This document shows, one piece after another, positions 45,051-54,850 of a stretch of 64,000 nucleotides of DNA (position 1 is the stretch's first letter; the number at the start of each line of letters is the position of its first letter). The stretch is from NCBI GenBank assembly GCA_014239365.1, contig JAAZZB010000044.1, positions 197,320-261,319 of the forward strand, read 5' to 3'. The position numbers were made by a program, and so were the translations under genes. The DNA is from Verrucomicrobiia bacterium (GTDB lineage: Bacteria; Verrucomicrobiota; Verrucomicrobiia; Limisphaerales; UBA1100). The notes below the pieces were generated by a model. It saw nothing but the letters and a program-made list of their open reading frames with translations. It searched no databases and was not told the origin of the DNA.

Positions 45051-45170
45051 ATGACAAGTCTACAGTCATCCGATATTTTCCCGTACGTCACCCACGCCAC
45101 GCCGGCGGTGAGCAATGGCCGGATGTTCATTCACGGCTTCGAACACCTCTTTTGTCTCGAGGCAAGGTAG
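45051..45170 (+). pseudogene. 3'-terminal fossil of a PQQ-like beta-propeller gene
   Basis: Reads MTSLQSSDIFPYVTHATPAVSNGRMFIHGFEHLFCLEAR*, which looks like the last blade of PQQ-repeat proteins. Confidence 0.6.
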
Positions 45171-45743
45171 CTATTGCTTCACGGGAATAAATTGCACGGA
45201 ATCCACGATGACGTATTTGCCTTCGGTGCCGGTGGTGCGGATGGTGACGGAACCGGCGCGGCCTTTTTTGAATTCAAATTTTCCCAGCGAACGGAAAAGT
45301 CGTTTGATCGGAGCCGGCTCGCCCTCGTTAATTTTCACGAGCGTCTCACCGTTTGCGTGAGTGATGGTGATGGGCACGCCATTCGCACGGCGAATATTGG
45401 AGTTGTGCGACACGCGCACTTCATACCAACCGGCGCGCGGCAAGTCGGGCGTGAACGTGGCGCTTTTCCCGCCTTTTTTCTCCTTCATATCGTGGATGTA
45501 ACTGACGCCCACAAAGGGCGGGGTGTGCACGCTGTGTTTCCATTGGCCGACGAGCTTGGCCTCGGTGTTGTCCACCACGATGCCGGGGAGTTTGGCTTTA
45601 TCAAGGACGATGAACCTGATGTTTTCAGGCTTATCAACCTCATCCGGCCGAGGCAAACGCGGCTCATCAGCCGCAGTACTCATCACGATGATCAACAGAC
45701 CCAGTGCGTATGGCAATTGCATTGAATAAAAATGCCCTCCCAA
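45171..45743 (-). CDS. Secreted protein with golvesin/xanthan-lyase-like CBD domain
   Basis: LPGIVVDNTEAKLVGQWKHSVHTPPFVGVSYIHDMKEKKGGKSATFTPDLPRAGWYEVRVSH...VDSVQFI; similar to insert of the 29118 protein. Confidence 0.8.
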   Translation of the reverse strand: MGGHFYSMQLPYALGLLIIVMSTAADEPRLPRPDEVDKPENIRFIVLDKAKLPGIVVDNTEAKLVGQWKHSVHTPPFVGVSYIHDMKEKKGGKSATFTPDLPRAGWYEVRVSHNSNIRRANGVPITITHANGETLVKINEGEPAPIKRLFRSLGKFEFKKGRAGSVTIRTTGTEGKYVIVDSVQFIPVKQ

Positions 45744-45800
45744 AAGATCACTTGCAAATCAATTTGCGCTCCGGCGATTCACCCCCTATTCTGACGGCCA

Positions 45801-47033
45801 ATGAAACGCACTATTTTATTTCTCATATTCAGCACGGTACTGACGCTTCCAGCCGCGCAGTGGAATCAGTTTCGCGGGCCAAATGGCGCGGGCAAAACGG
45901 ATGCCGATCTGCCGCTCACCTTGGGCGAGGGGAACAATGTAAAATGGAAAACGCCGATGCCCGGCAAGGCGTGGAGTTCGCCGGTGGTTTGGGGCGATCA
46001 GATTTGGTTCACCAACGCCGAGCCGGACGGCCACAAGCTGTGGGCCGTGTGCCTCGATGCCGGCACGGGCAAGGTGGTGCACAACAAACTGGTGTTCGAA
46101 ATTGCCAAGCCACAGAAGAGCCCCGTAGCGATGAATAGCTACGCTTCGTCTACGCCGGTGATTGAGGCGGGGCGCGTGTATGTGACGTTCGGCGCGCACG
46201 GCACGGCTTGTCTCGACACCAAAACCGCCAAGACAATTTGGCAACGGCAAGACGACGAATTGTACTGCGATCATTTTCGGCTACCGGCCAGCTCACCCAT
46301 CCTCAGCGGCGACACGTTGTTTCTGCAGTTCGATGGCGCGGACAAACAATTCGTCGTGGCGCTCAATAAAAAAGATGGTGAAACCAAATGGCTACACAAA
46401 CGCGCCTTTGATTTTGGCACAGACAATGGCGATCGCAAAAAAGCGTACGGCACACCCGCGCTCATCACCAGTGGCGGCCGCAAGCAACTCATCACCCCCG
46501 CCGCCGTGGCCACCGAGGCGCTGGATCCGGACACAGGAAAATTATTGTGGACCGCCCGCACCGGCGGCATGAACGCCTCGGGCATCCCACAGTTTGGGCA
46601 CGGGCTGGTGTTCGTGAACAACGGGATGGGATCGATGAGCGCCATTCGCCCAAATAAAAAAGACAACCTCGATGCCGTGTGGAGCACGCGCCGCAATGTT
46701 GCCAAAAAATCTTCCATGCTCGTCCACGGCGATTACATTTATATGGTGGCCGACAACGGCGTGGCGACGTGTCTCGAAGCCAAAACCGGAAAATCAATCT
46801 GGAGCGAACGTCTCAATGCCGGCGAGTTCGCCGCCTCACCCATCCTGTGCGGCAACCGAATTTACTGCTTCGGTATAAAAGGCAACGCAGTGATTTTCGC
46901 CGCCGCACCAAAATTCAAAATTCTGTCCCAAGGCAAATATGAAGCCGGTTTTATGGCCTCTCCCGCTGTGACGGGCAACGCGTTGATTCTGCGAACCAAA
47001 TCGGCAGTCTATCGCGTGGAAGGCAGGGAATGA
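45801..47033 (+). CDS. PQQ-like beta-propeller repeat protein
   Basis: WNQFRGPNGAGKTDADLPLTLGEGNNVKWKTPMPGKAWSSPVVWGDQIWFTNAE; repeated GKxxW motifs. Confidence 0.9.
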   Translation: MKRTILFLIFSTVLTLPAAQWNQFRGPNGAGKTDADLPLTLGEGNNVKWKTPMPGKAWSSPVVWGDQIWFTNAEPDGHKLWAVCLDAGTGKVVHNKLVFEIAKPQKSPVAMNSYASSTPVIEAGRVYVTFGAHGTACLDTKTAKTIWQRQDDELYCDHFRLPASSPILSGDTLFLQFDGADKQFVVALNKKDGETKWLHKRAFDFGTDNGDRKKAYGTPALITSGGRKQLITPAAVATEALDPDTGKLLWTARTGGMNASGIPQFGHGLVFVNNGMGSMSAIRPNKKDNLDAVWSTRRNVAKKSSMLVHGDYIYMVADNGVATCLEAKTGKSIWSERLNAGEFAASPILCGNRIYCFGIKGNAVIFAAAPKFKILSQGKYEAGFMASPAVTGNALILRTKSAVYRVEGRE

Positions 47034-47125
47034 CCCAAACGGACATTGGGAATTGGCCATTGAGAATTTTTTAAATCTCTCTAAATGTTTGCGTGCCCTT
47101 CTGCGTCTGATTCATCAGCACTACA

Positions 47126-48514
47126 ATGCTGCATTTAACTGACAACTCATCCAGCCGCCGGAATTTCCTTTCCGTGGGCAGCCTTGCGCTTGGGGGACTG
47201 GCGTTGCCGGAGTTTTTACAGGCGCAAGATGCGTTGCAAAAACTCGGCGGCGTGGCGAAGGATAAAACCGTGGTGTTCCTCTTTATGCACGGCGGGCCTT
47301 CGCAGACGGAGACGTTTGATCCCAAAATGGGCGCGCCCTCGGGCATTCGCAGTATGACGGGTGAAATTCCCACGCGCATTCCGGGGGTCACGTTTGGGGC
47401 CACGTTTGAAAAACTTGCTAAGCTCAACGACAAATTTTCCATTGTGCGTTCCTTCACTACCGGAAGTGGTGCGCATGACTCCAAGCCCATCGTCAGCAAT
47501 TTTTCAAAGGACGCCCATGTCGGTTCGCATTACTCGCGGGTGGCGGGGGCAAGCCATCCGGTTTCGGGCATGCCGCGCAACATTTGGCTACACCCGCAAG
47601 CAGTGGACGCGAAGGCGGCGGATCCCATTATGTCGCTGGGCAAGTTCGATGTCACCGGGCCGTTGGGGCCTGCGCACGCGCCTTTCCAGCCAAGCGGCAA
47701 GGGAGACGCACGCGCCGACATGCGGCTGACGGTGGACCCCAACCGGCTCGGAGACCGGAAGACGTTGCTCGCCAGCCTCAATCAGTTCCGGCGCTCGGTA
47801 GAAAGCGGCGAGGTGACGGGGGGGTTGGACAAATTTCAAAGCCAAGCCTTTGAGACGTTGACCGGCGGCGTGTCAGACGCGTTTGACATCGCAAAAGAAG
47901 ATCCAAACGTGCTGGCGCGATACGACACCTCCACGCTAATGAACGTGGAGCGCATCAGCAAACGCTGGAACAATCGCAAACGATATCAAAACCACGTGAA
48001 CAATCTCGGTAAGCTTATGCTGATGGCGCGGCGGTTGGCCGAGCGCGGCGCGGGCTTTGTGACCGTGACCACTGATTTCGTTTGGGACATGCACGCGGAC
48101 AGCAACAACGCGACGATGACCGAAGGCATGGGCTACGTGGGCACGCCGTTTGATCACGCAGTGAGTGCCTTCATCGAGGACGTGGAAGCGCGCGGATTGC
48201 GCGACAAAATTCTGCTCGTCTGCTGCGGCGAGATGGGGCGTACGCCTAAAGTGAACGCCAAAGGTGGCCGCAATCATTGGGCCGGCAGCGCGCCTTTGCT
48301 ACTGTATGGCGGCGGCCTGAAGATGGGGCAAGTCGTCGGCGCTTCCACCAAAGACGGCGGCGAACCGGCCAGCGATCGCGTGACCATCCCCAACCTTTAC
48401 GCCACGCTGATGGAGCAACTGCTCGACACCGGCGCCGTCCGCGCAATGGCCGGCATCCCCAAAGAAGTCAACGACGTGATCAACGGTGCCGCGCCGATTC
48501 GTCAGTTGATGTGA
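47126..48514 (+). CDS. DUF1501 domain-containing secreted protein
   Basis: SRRNFLSVGSLALGGLALPEF; FLFMHGGPSQTETFDPKMGAPSGIRSMTGEIPTRIPGVTFG; CCGEMGRTPKVNAKGGRNHWAGSAPLLLYGGGL. Confidence 0.92.
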   Translation: MLHLTDNSSSRRNFLSVGSLALGGLALPEFLQAQDALQKLGGVAKDKTVVFLFMHGGPSQTETFDPKMGAPSGIRSMTGEIPTRIPGVTFGATFEKLAKLNDKFSIVRSFTTGSGAHDSKPIVSNFSKDAHVGSHYSRVAGASHPVSGMPRNIWLHPQAVDAKAADPIMSLGKFDVTGPLGPAHAPFQPSGKGDARADMRLTVDPNRLGDRKTLLASLNQFRRSVESGEVTGGLDKFQSQAFETLTGGVSDAFDIAKEDPNVLARYDTSTLMNVERISKRWNNRKRYQNHVNNLGKLMLMARRLAERGAGFVTVTTDFVWDMHADSNNATMTEGMGYVGTPFDHAVSAFIEDVEARGLRDKILLVCCGEMGRTPKVNAKGGRNHWAGSAPLLLYGGGLKMGQVVGASTKDGGEPASDRVTIPNLYATLMEQLLDTGAVRAMAGIPKEVNDVINGAAPIRQLM

Positions 48515-48518
48515 GGTG

Positions 48519-48547
48519 CTGTCGGCAAGATGCCGACACAATTTTTT
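48519..48547 (+). terminator. Intrinsic terminator-like hairpin after DUF1501 gene
   Basis: gtcggca-aga-tgccgac then acaatttttt. Confidence 0.6.
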
Positions 48548-48721
48548 CTGTGAATTTTCCGGCGGGTTTCGTTGTCATACCTGCAAGTTTCAAACCCATA
48601 AAACTGGCGTTTTTTATTGCAAAAAACGGCTTTTCGGGCCATTTTACGCGGGTTTTAGAGGAGGTTTGTTTCCAGTGAATGCCGACGGGACAGGTGTGTT
48701 CCGGCGGCACAGTGGTATTTT

Positions 48722-50230
48722 ATGAATTTTGTGTCCCGCATTTGGCTGCCTTCGGCGGTGTTTGTGGCGTTTCTTTTGGCGCTGCTCAACCGTGAAGGCT
48801 TGTATAAAGACTTTGTCGAAAACGGCAGGTTTGTGTCGGAGGGGTTGTTTACTCACGGCGTGCAAATCGGCGCGTGGATCTCGGCGGCGTTTTTGGTGAA
48901 CCGGTTGATCACGGTTTTTTTCTGGGATGGTTTCATCGGCGCGTTGTCGGAACGGCGGATTCCGCGTTTGCCAAAGGACGTGACGGGGATTGTGATTTTC
49001 TCTATCGCGGGTCTTGCGATTGCGTCCACAGTGTTTCATCAGGACACCACAAAAATTATCGCCGCCTCGGGCGCGGTGAGCATTGTGGTGGGGCTGGCGT
49101 TGCGCACGGTGATTCTCGATTTGTTTATGGGCTTGGCCATTCACGTGGATCGGCCGTTCAAAATGGGCGACTGGATTATGGTGCATCAAAACCGCGTGGA
49201 GACGCACATCGTCGCGGAGATTATCGAGATCAACTGGCGCACCACACGGCTGCGCACCACGGCGAATAATATGGTGGTAGTGCCCAACAGCAAACTGGGC
49301 GAAACGATTGTGACCAATTATATGGAGCCCACGCCGCATTTCCGGATGGAGCTGGATTTTGTGATAGATTTCGAAGTGCCCGTCGAGCGGGCCACGCGGG
49401 TATTGACCGGAGGCATCCGCGCCGCGTGCGGGCTCAAGGGCATTCTGGCCAAGCCGGTCCCGGAAGTGCGGATGAAGGAATCTTCCCTCAACGGGATGGT
49501 GTACGAGGTGCGTTATTTCATTTTGCCAAAGGATATTTCCCCCAATGAATCGCGGCATGAAGTGAACCGAACGGTGCTTGAACATTTGGTGCATTCAGGT
49601 ATCATGCCAGCGCACTCGAAGGAGGAGGTGACCTTGACGCGCGGGAAACAGCGAATGCTGGATGCGTCGCTGGATGAGGACTTGTACCAACTGCTCACGC
49701 GCACGGAATTGTTCCGGAGCTTGAGCGCAGGCGAATTTGCGGCGGTGTTTCCCCAAATGCAAAAGCGCACGCTCGCGGAAGGCGAGAAGCTGTACGCGCA
49801 AGGCGATGCGGGCGATTCACTGTTCGTTTGCCTCGAGGGTTTGCTAGAGCGGTTTGTGGATGGCTCGAAGGAGCGGTTGAAAGTAGACACGTTGCGGGCG
49901 GGTCAACATTTTGGAGTGGCCTCGGTGCTGAACGGCACGGCGCGGGCCACCACGGTGGAAGCCGGCACGGAGGCTTTGGTTTATGAAATCCCGAAGGCCG
50001 CCATCACGCCGTTGCTGGAACAACACGGCGAGTTGCGGGAATTGCTGAAGAAGAGCGCGAAACAAACGGCCAAACAGGCGCGGGCGAAATGTGAGGAAGC
50101 ACAACGCGCCAAACAATCCGAGGCGAAGGGGGAAAAGAAAACGGCGATGCAAAAGGTGATGCAATCGTTTTTCCCGGGCTTCACGGGTTCAAACAAAAAC
50201 AAGGGGGATGAAGGGGATGAACAAACATAA
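48722..50230 (+). CDS. MscS-family mechanosensitive channel with C-terminal cyclic-nucleotide-binding domain
   Basis: AASGAVSIVVGLALRTVILDLFMGLAIHVDRPFKMGDWIMV; TANNMVVVPNSKLGETIVTNY; C-terminal LFRSLSAGEFAAVFPQMQKRTLAEGEKLYAQGDAGDSLFVCLEG. Confidence 0.92.
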   Translation: MNFVSRIWLPSAVFVAFLLALLNREGLYKDFVENGRFVSEGLFTHGVQIGAWISAAFLVNRLITVFFWDGFIGALSERRIPRLPKDVTGIVIFSIAGLAIASTVFHQDTTKIIAASGAVSIVVGLALRTVILDLFMGLAIHVDRPFKMGDWIMVHQNRVETHIVAEIIEINWRTTRLRTTANNMVVVPNSKLGETIVTNYMEPTPHFRMELDFVIDFEVPVERATRVLTGGIRAACGLKGILAKPVPEVRMKESSLNGMVYEVRYFILPKDISPNESRHEVNRTVLEHLVHSGIMPAHSKEEVTLTRGKQRMLDASLDEDLYQLLTRTELFRSLSAGEFAAVFPQMQKRTLAEGEKLYAQGDAGDSLFVCLEGLLERFVDGSKERLKVDTLRAGQHFGVASVLNGTARATTVEAGTEALVYEIPKAAITPLLEQHGELRELLKKSAKQTAKQARAKCEEAQRAKQSEAKGEKKTAMQKVMQSFFPGFTGSNKNKGDEGDEQT

Positions 50231-52331
50231 AATTCGGTTAATGGCGGCGCTGTGGGTGGCGACTGCCGGAACACTGTTAGCGCAACCACTGCCGGGCACC
50301 GGCCCCACGCGCAGCCGCATCAAGCCGTGGTTAAAAAATGCCCTCGGCGAATTGGCGGCACTCAAAACCACCAACGACGTGAAAGTGGTTTCCAGCCGCA
50401 TCACGCTCAGCTACATCGACCCCGTACGTGCCACGCAATTGCTGGCGCTGCACGGCTACACCATCGGCAAAGCGGAGGAAGCGGTGGATCACGCGAAACT
50501 GCCGGTGATCATTTCCCTACCGGGCACGGCCTTTCACGAAACGATTCCCAAACCGGAAGAAAAGTTTCCCCAAACGGAAACCGATCCGATGAATGAACTC
50601 ATCGTGTTTCATAATGAAAACGAGCCCGCGCAGTTAAGCCGATTGCTGGATTTGCTGAAACGCGATATCGATAAGCCGGCAAAACAAATCATCATCGAAG
50701 CCATGATTTTAGAAATCTCTTCCACCGCGCTGGAAGAGATGGGCGTGAAATGGTCGCGCTCTGGCAACCCCACCGGCAGCGGGTTTACCGATAAAACCAG
50801 CACGCTTACTTTTGGTACGCTGAAATATCCCAGCACCGACGAAGCGCTCAACCTCGCCACCGCCGGTGTGTTCCACGGACTCAACGCGCAGGTGAAAGCG
50901 CTCGTGCGCGACGGCAAAGCGGAAGTGCTTTCGCGCCCAAGCGTGCTCGCGCTGAATAATCGGATGGCGTTTATTAATGTGGCCAAGGAAATTCCCGTGG
51001 CGAATACGACGTACGCGCCGGGCAATAATTATCAGCGCACTTCGTTTGAAATGAAAAAGGCGGGTATCTCGCTCGCGGTGCGCCCGCGCGCCAGCGCCAG
51101 TGGCGGCGAAGTGAGTATGCAAATCAACGCGATGGTGACCGCCCAAGTGCCCAACGAAGATGTGGAGGTAAAGCAGGGCGCCAACGTGGTGGCCAAGTCG
51201 CCGACTATTTCCATCCGCGAAGTGAAGACCACCGCGCGCGTGTCCAACAACACCCCTTTCATCATCGGCGGCCTCATCGCGCGCGATAAACAAAGCAGCG
51301 TGGACAAAGTGCCGTTGCTCGGCGACCTCCCGCTGCTCGGCGGATTGTTCCGCAGCAAACAGGAAAAAGCCGTGAAGCGCGAAGTCATCATCGTCCTCAC
51401 GCCCACGGTGTTGCCCGAAAATTCCATGGCTGGCAAACACATGCCCAAGGATGAAGATTCCTTCGATAGCTTTGGCAATCAACTTTTCCGCGACGCCTAT
51501 CGCATTCGCGCCGAGGACACGTTTGACCTGAATTACCTCACCCAAAACCGCCAGCTCCAGCGCATGAAATCTCTGGCCAGCCGCATTGTAGCCGGTAACG
51601 TGCAACTGCGCGGGCAGTATCCGTACAACCATTTCGTGGACCGCGCCGTGCCGGGTGAAGAAATTTTATGTTACCGGCAAATTTATGAAGTGCTCAAGCG
51701 ACAGGATATGCAGGTGCAACTGGCCTCCACAAAAATCATTTTCTTTGAGCCGGACAAAAACATCGAGGCCGGCCATCGCGTGCGTTTTCTGGAGGCGTAT
51801 CTGAAAGCCAACGCACCGGAAGTGCTTACCGAAAAAGGCGGTACCAAAGCGGTGGCGATTTCGTTCACGATGCAGCGTTTTTCCGACAGCGCCAAAACGA
51901 TTTTTAATGAACCCGTGCCCGAATTGCAGCTCGTGGACTGCGCCAATGAAGCGAATTGGGCGCGCCAACTTTGGACGCTCAATCAGCCCACGGAGGAAGG
52001 GCAGGAAAAATTCACGGTGCTGTTGCGTCACCAAAAAGATATCGAACGACTCAAGTACGCGGTGCTGATGAAAAAAACCGTGGAGTTGAACACCGAAAAG
52101 CAAGTGCTCAGTCTGGGCAACTTCACCCGCGGACGACTGCTGATGATGCCCCGTGTGAAGGAGGCGGATATCGAATTGGTGGACGGCGACGTGGCGCGCG
52201 CGTTCTTTTTCTCGGAGATGTATTATCAGGCGTTGCAGGTGGAAATGGAAAAAGACCTCGCGGCGTTCCGAAAAGTGATTGAAGACAAAAATCATTTGCA
52301 GCAGATGTTGAATCCCGGCCCACGCCGGTAA
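50208..52331 (+). CDS. Secretin-like (GspD/PilQ-related) protein with long C-terminal extension
   Basis: PLLGDLPLLGGLFRSKQEKAVKREVIIVLTPTVLPE secretin signature; about 280 further residues. Confidence 0.82.
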   Translation: MKGMNKHKIRLMAALWVATAGTLLAQPLPGTGPTRSRIKPWLKNALGELAALKTTNDVKVVSSRITLSYIDPVRATQLLALHGYTIGKAEEAVDHAKLPVIISLPGTAFHETIPKPEEKFPQTETDPMNELIVFHNENEPAQLSRLLDLLKRDIDKPAKQIIIEAMILEISSTALEEMGVKWSRSGNPTGSGFTDKTSTLTFGTLKYPSTDEALNLATAGVFHGLNAQVKALVRDGKAEVLSRPSVLALNNRMAFINVAKEIPVANTTYAPGNNYQRTSFEMKKAGISLAVRPRASASGGEVSMQINAMVTAQVPNEDVEVKQGANVVAKSPTISIREVKTTARVSNNTPFIIGGLIARDKQSSVDKVPLLGDLPLLGGLFRSKQEKAVKREVIIVLTPTVLPENSMAGKHMPKDEDSFDSFGNQLFRDAYRIRAEDTFDLNYLTQNRQLQRMKSLASRIVAGNVQLRGQYPYNHFVDRAVPGEEILCYRQIYEVLKRQDMQVQLASTKIIFFEPDKNIEAGHRVRFLEAYLKANAPEVLTEKGGTKAVAISFTMQRFSDSAKTIFNEPVPELQLVDCANEANWARQLWTLNQPTEEGQEKFTVLLRHQKDIERLKYAVLMKKTVELNTEKQVLSLGNFTRGRLLMMPRVKEADIELVDGDVARAFFFSEMYYQALQVEMEKDLAAFRKVIEDKNHLQQMLNPGPRR

Positions 52332-52361
52332 CGTCCAAACCTAGTTAAGGGAAAAGGTGAA

Positions 52362-53792
52362 ATGAAAACGAACCGCACCGAACTCGCAATCGGCGTCGCG
52401 CTCCTGTTCGGAGTGGCCGCACTGTTTATTGTTTCCAAACCCAAACCAACGGAGCCCGCTCCTGCGCCGGAACAAACCGCCGCCGCGCCCCAGCCCATTC
52501 CAGCTCCGACCCCTCAGCCGGAGGCGGCCCCCGAGCCCGAACCGATAGAACCCGCCGAAGGCGAAACGCCTGAACCGCCGGAAGGTGAAGGGAATGAATC
52601 CAACCCCGCCGAAGGCGAAGGCGGCGAACCGACTGAAGAACCCGAAGTGCCCACCGATCCGGTGTTAGCGTTGGTGGATAAAATCGACAGCCCCGCGGGC
52701 AAGGTCCGCGTGCTTGCTAATCTCGCCGGCACGCTCGCCCAAACGGGCGACACCGAACGCGCGGTCATCATCCTCGCACAATCGCAAGCCATCGTGGATG
52801 AAATCGAAGACGCCACTTCATTGGCGCCCGCATTGAGCTTTATGGCCGGCGCGCAAATTCGCCTCGGGCTCAAAGACGATGCCCGCGCCACCTTAGTTAA
52901 GGCCTTGGCGACAGTCGAAAAAATCAAGGGCGTCGATGCTAAAGTGCAAACGCTCGGCAAGCTCACGATCGCGCTCAATGAACTGGGCGACCACGAACAA
53001 ATCCAAGCCGTGCTCGCGCAGTCGCTCGTGTTGGCCAATGAAATTCAGCAGCAAGCGCAGGCGGTGCTGCAACAATCGCTCACCCTCGTGGGCCGTATGA
53101 AAGACGGCGAAGGCAAAGCCAACGCGCTGCAACAAATCGCCGCCGCAATGGCGCAGCCGGGGAATGCGCAGCAAGCGGAAGAAATTTTTGTGCAAGCGCT
53201 CACCATCGCCACGCAAATTGCCGATGCCGAAAAGAAAGCCATCGCGCTGGACAAGATCGCCAAGTCCTTCGAACAATCCGGCCCGGGCGGCGAGTTTACC
53301 GCGCTCCAATTCAGCATCGGTTGGATGTATTATGAAGGCAACAATTTGCCACGCGATTATGCGCGCGCCGCTGCGTGGTATCACAAGGCCGCCGAGCAAG
53401 GCCACGCACAGGCGCAAGTGAACCTCGCCGTGATGTACACCGAAGGCGAAGGCGTGGCCGCCAGCAAAGTGGAGGCGCTCAAGTGGTTTCGGCAAGCCGC
53501 CGAGCAGGGCTTCGCCGAAGGCCAAACGGCGCTGGGCGTGATGTACGCGCTTGGCCAGGGCGTGGAGGCGGATCTCGTGCAAGCCAACAAATGGCTCGCG
53601 CTCGCGGCCGCCCAAGGCGATGCCGACGCCAAAGTGGCGCATACCGAATTGGCAAACAAGCTTTCGCCGGCACAATTGGCGGAGTCCAAAAAACTCACCG
53701 AACAATGGCACGCCCAACGAAATCCAGTAACGGCACCCGCGCCCGCTCCGGAGCCGACGCCAGAGATTCCCGAAGCGCCGAAGCCGGAATGA
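52362..53792 (+). CDS. TPR/Sel1-repeat protein with N-terminal TM and Pro/Glu-rich linker
   Basis: AAAWYHKAAEQGHAQAQVNLAVMYTEGEGVAASKVEALKWFRQAAEQGFAEGQTALGVMYALGQGV. Confidence 0.88.
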   Translation: MKTNRTELAIGVALLFGVAALFIVSKPKPTEPAPAPEQTAAAPQPIPAPTPQPEAAPEPEPIEPAEGETPEPPEGEGNESNPAEGEGGEPTEEPEVPTDPVLALVDKIDSPAGKVRVLANLAGTLAQTGDTERAVIILAQSQAIVDEIEDATSLAPALSFMAGAQIRLGLKDDARATLVKALATVEKIKGVDAKVQTLGKLTIALNELGDHEQIQAVLAQSLVLANEIQQQAQAVLQQSLTLVGRMKDGEGKANALQQIAAAMAQPGNAQQAEEIFVQALTIATQIADAEKKAIALDKIAKSFEQSGPGGEFTALQFSIGWMYYEGNNLPRDYARAAAWYHKAAEQGHAQAQVNLAVMYTEGEGVAASKVEALKWFRQAAEQGFAEGQTALGVMYALGQGVEADLVQANKWLALAAAQGDADAKVAHTELANKLSPAQLAESKKLTEQWHAQRNPVTAPAPAPEPTPEIPEAPKPE

Positions 53793-53871
53793 TTTGAACC
53801 GCCCGGCTTATTCCCTGCCAGTGAATAACCTTGAGTTATCCACCTCCCCCTGTTAATAATCCTTCTTTCGC

Positions 53872-54195
53872 ATGAGCGAACGGAGGATCGATACTGGAAT
53901 TTGGGGCAAGCTCACCAAGGCAGTGGTGTTTCTTTTCGTCGTTGCCGCATTGCTTGCGGTCGCGGTGTGGTATCTTCCGCTCATCAAACAAAACGAACGC
54001 ATGCGCTCGGAGATCTTGCGGCTGCAGCAGGAAGTCACCACCGAAGAGGATACGGCCCGCCAAATAAAAATCCAGATCGACGCACTGCGCAACGATCCAG
54101 AAACCGTGGAGCGTTACGCACGCGAAAAACTTGGGCTCGCACGCACAGGCGAAACAGTCATCCGTTTCGAGCAGCCCGATTCCAACGCTCCGTAG
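53872..54195 (+). CDS. FtsB/DivIC-type septum formation initiator
   Basis: Single TM followed by coiled coil LIKQNERMRSEILRLQQEV and NDPETVERYAREKLGLARTGETVIRF. Confidence 0.85.
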   Translation: MSERRIDTGIWGKLTKAVVFLFVVAALLAVAVWYLPLIKQNERMRSEILRLQQEVTTEEDTARQIKIQIDALRNDPETVERYAREKLGLARTGETVIRFEQPDSNAP

Positions 54196-54271
54196 CCCGC
54201 TTGCATTCAAGCTTGCATTCGGCCCTCGCTCGGCTACTTTCCCGACCCGTTTTTGAACCCCAAAATTTTTT

Positions 54272-54829
54272 ATGGCTATTGCAAATGACCTTCGGCGCGG
54301 CAACGCGATTAAATACAACGGCGCGGTTTGTGTCGTGATGGATACCGGCCACGTGAAGCCCGGCAAAGGCCCCGCTTACATTCAAGCCAAGCTGCGCAAC
54401 TTGAGCACCGGCAAATCATCCGACAATCGATTCAACTCATCCGAGACTGTCGAGATTGTGCCGATGACCACCCGCAAGCTGGAGTTCAGCTATATGGAGG
54501 GCGACGACTTTGTGCTGGTGGATCCCGAAACGTACGAGCAGGAAAATGTGCGCGCCGAGTTGATGGCCGAGGTGAAAGATTTTATGACCGAGAACACGCC
54601 GCTCACCGCCACTTACGTGGACGGCAATCTCGCAATGGTGGAACTGCCCGCCAACGTGGTGCTCACCGTCAGCGATGCGCCCGATGGCGTGCGCGGCGAT
54701 TCCGCCAGCAACGTGCAAAAGCCCGTCACCCTCGAAACCGGCGTGATCATCCAAGTGCCCCTCTTCATCAAGACCGGCGAGAAAATCAAGATCGACGTGA
54801 AGAACCAAAAATACCTCGAGCGCGCGTGA
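54272..54829 (+). CDS. efp: Elongation factor P
   Basis: LRRGNAIKYNGAVCVVMDTGHVKPGKGPAYIQAKLRNLSTGKSSDNRFNSSETVE; YMEGDDFVLVDPETYEQ. Confidence 0.95.
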   Translation: MAIANDLRRGNAIKYNGAVCVVMDTGHVKPGKGPAYIQAKLRNLSTGKSSDNRFNSSETVEIVPMTTRKLEFSYMEGDDFVLVDPETYEQENVRAELMAEVKDFMTENTPLTATYVDGNLAMVELPANVVLTVSDAPDGVRGDSASNVQKPVTLETGVIIQVPLFIKTGEKIKIDVKNQKYLERA

Positions 54830-54850
54830 GGTGGATTGATGAGTTTTGAT

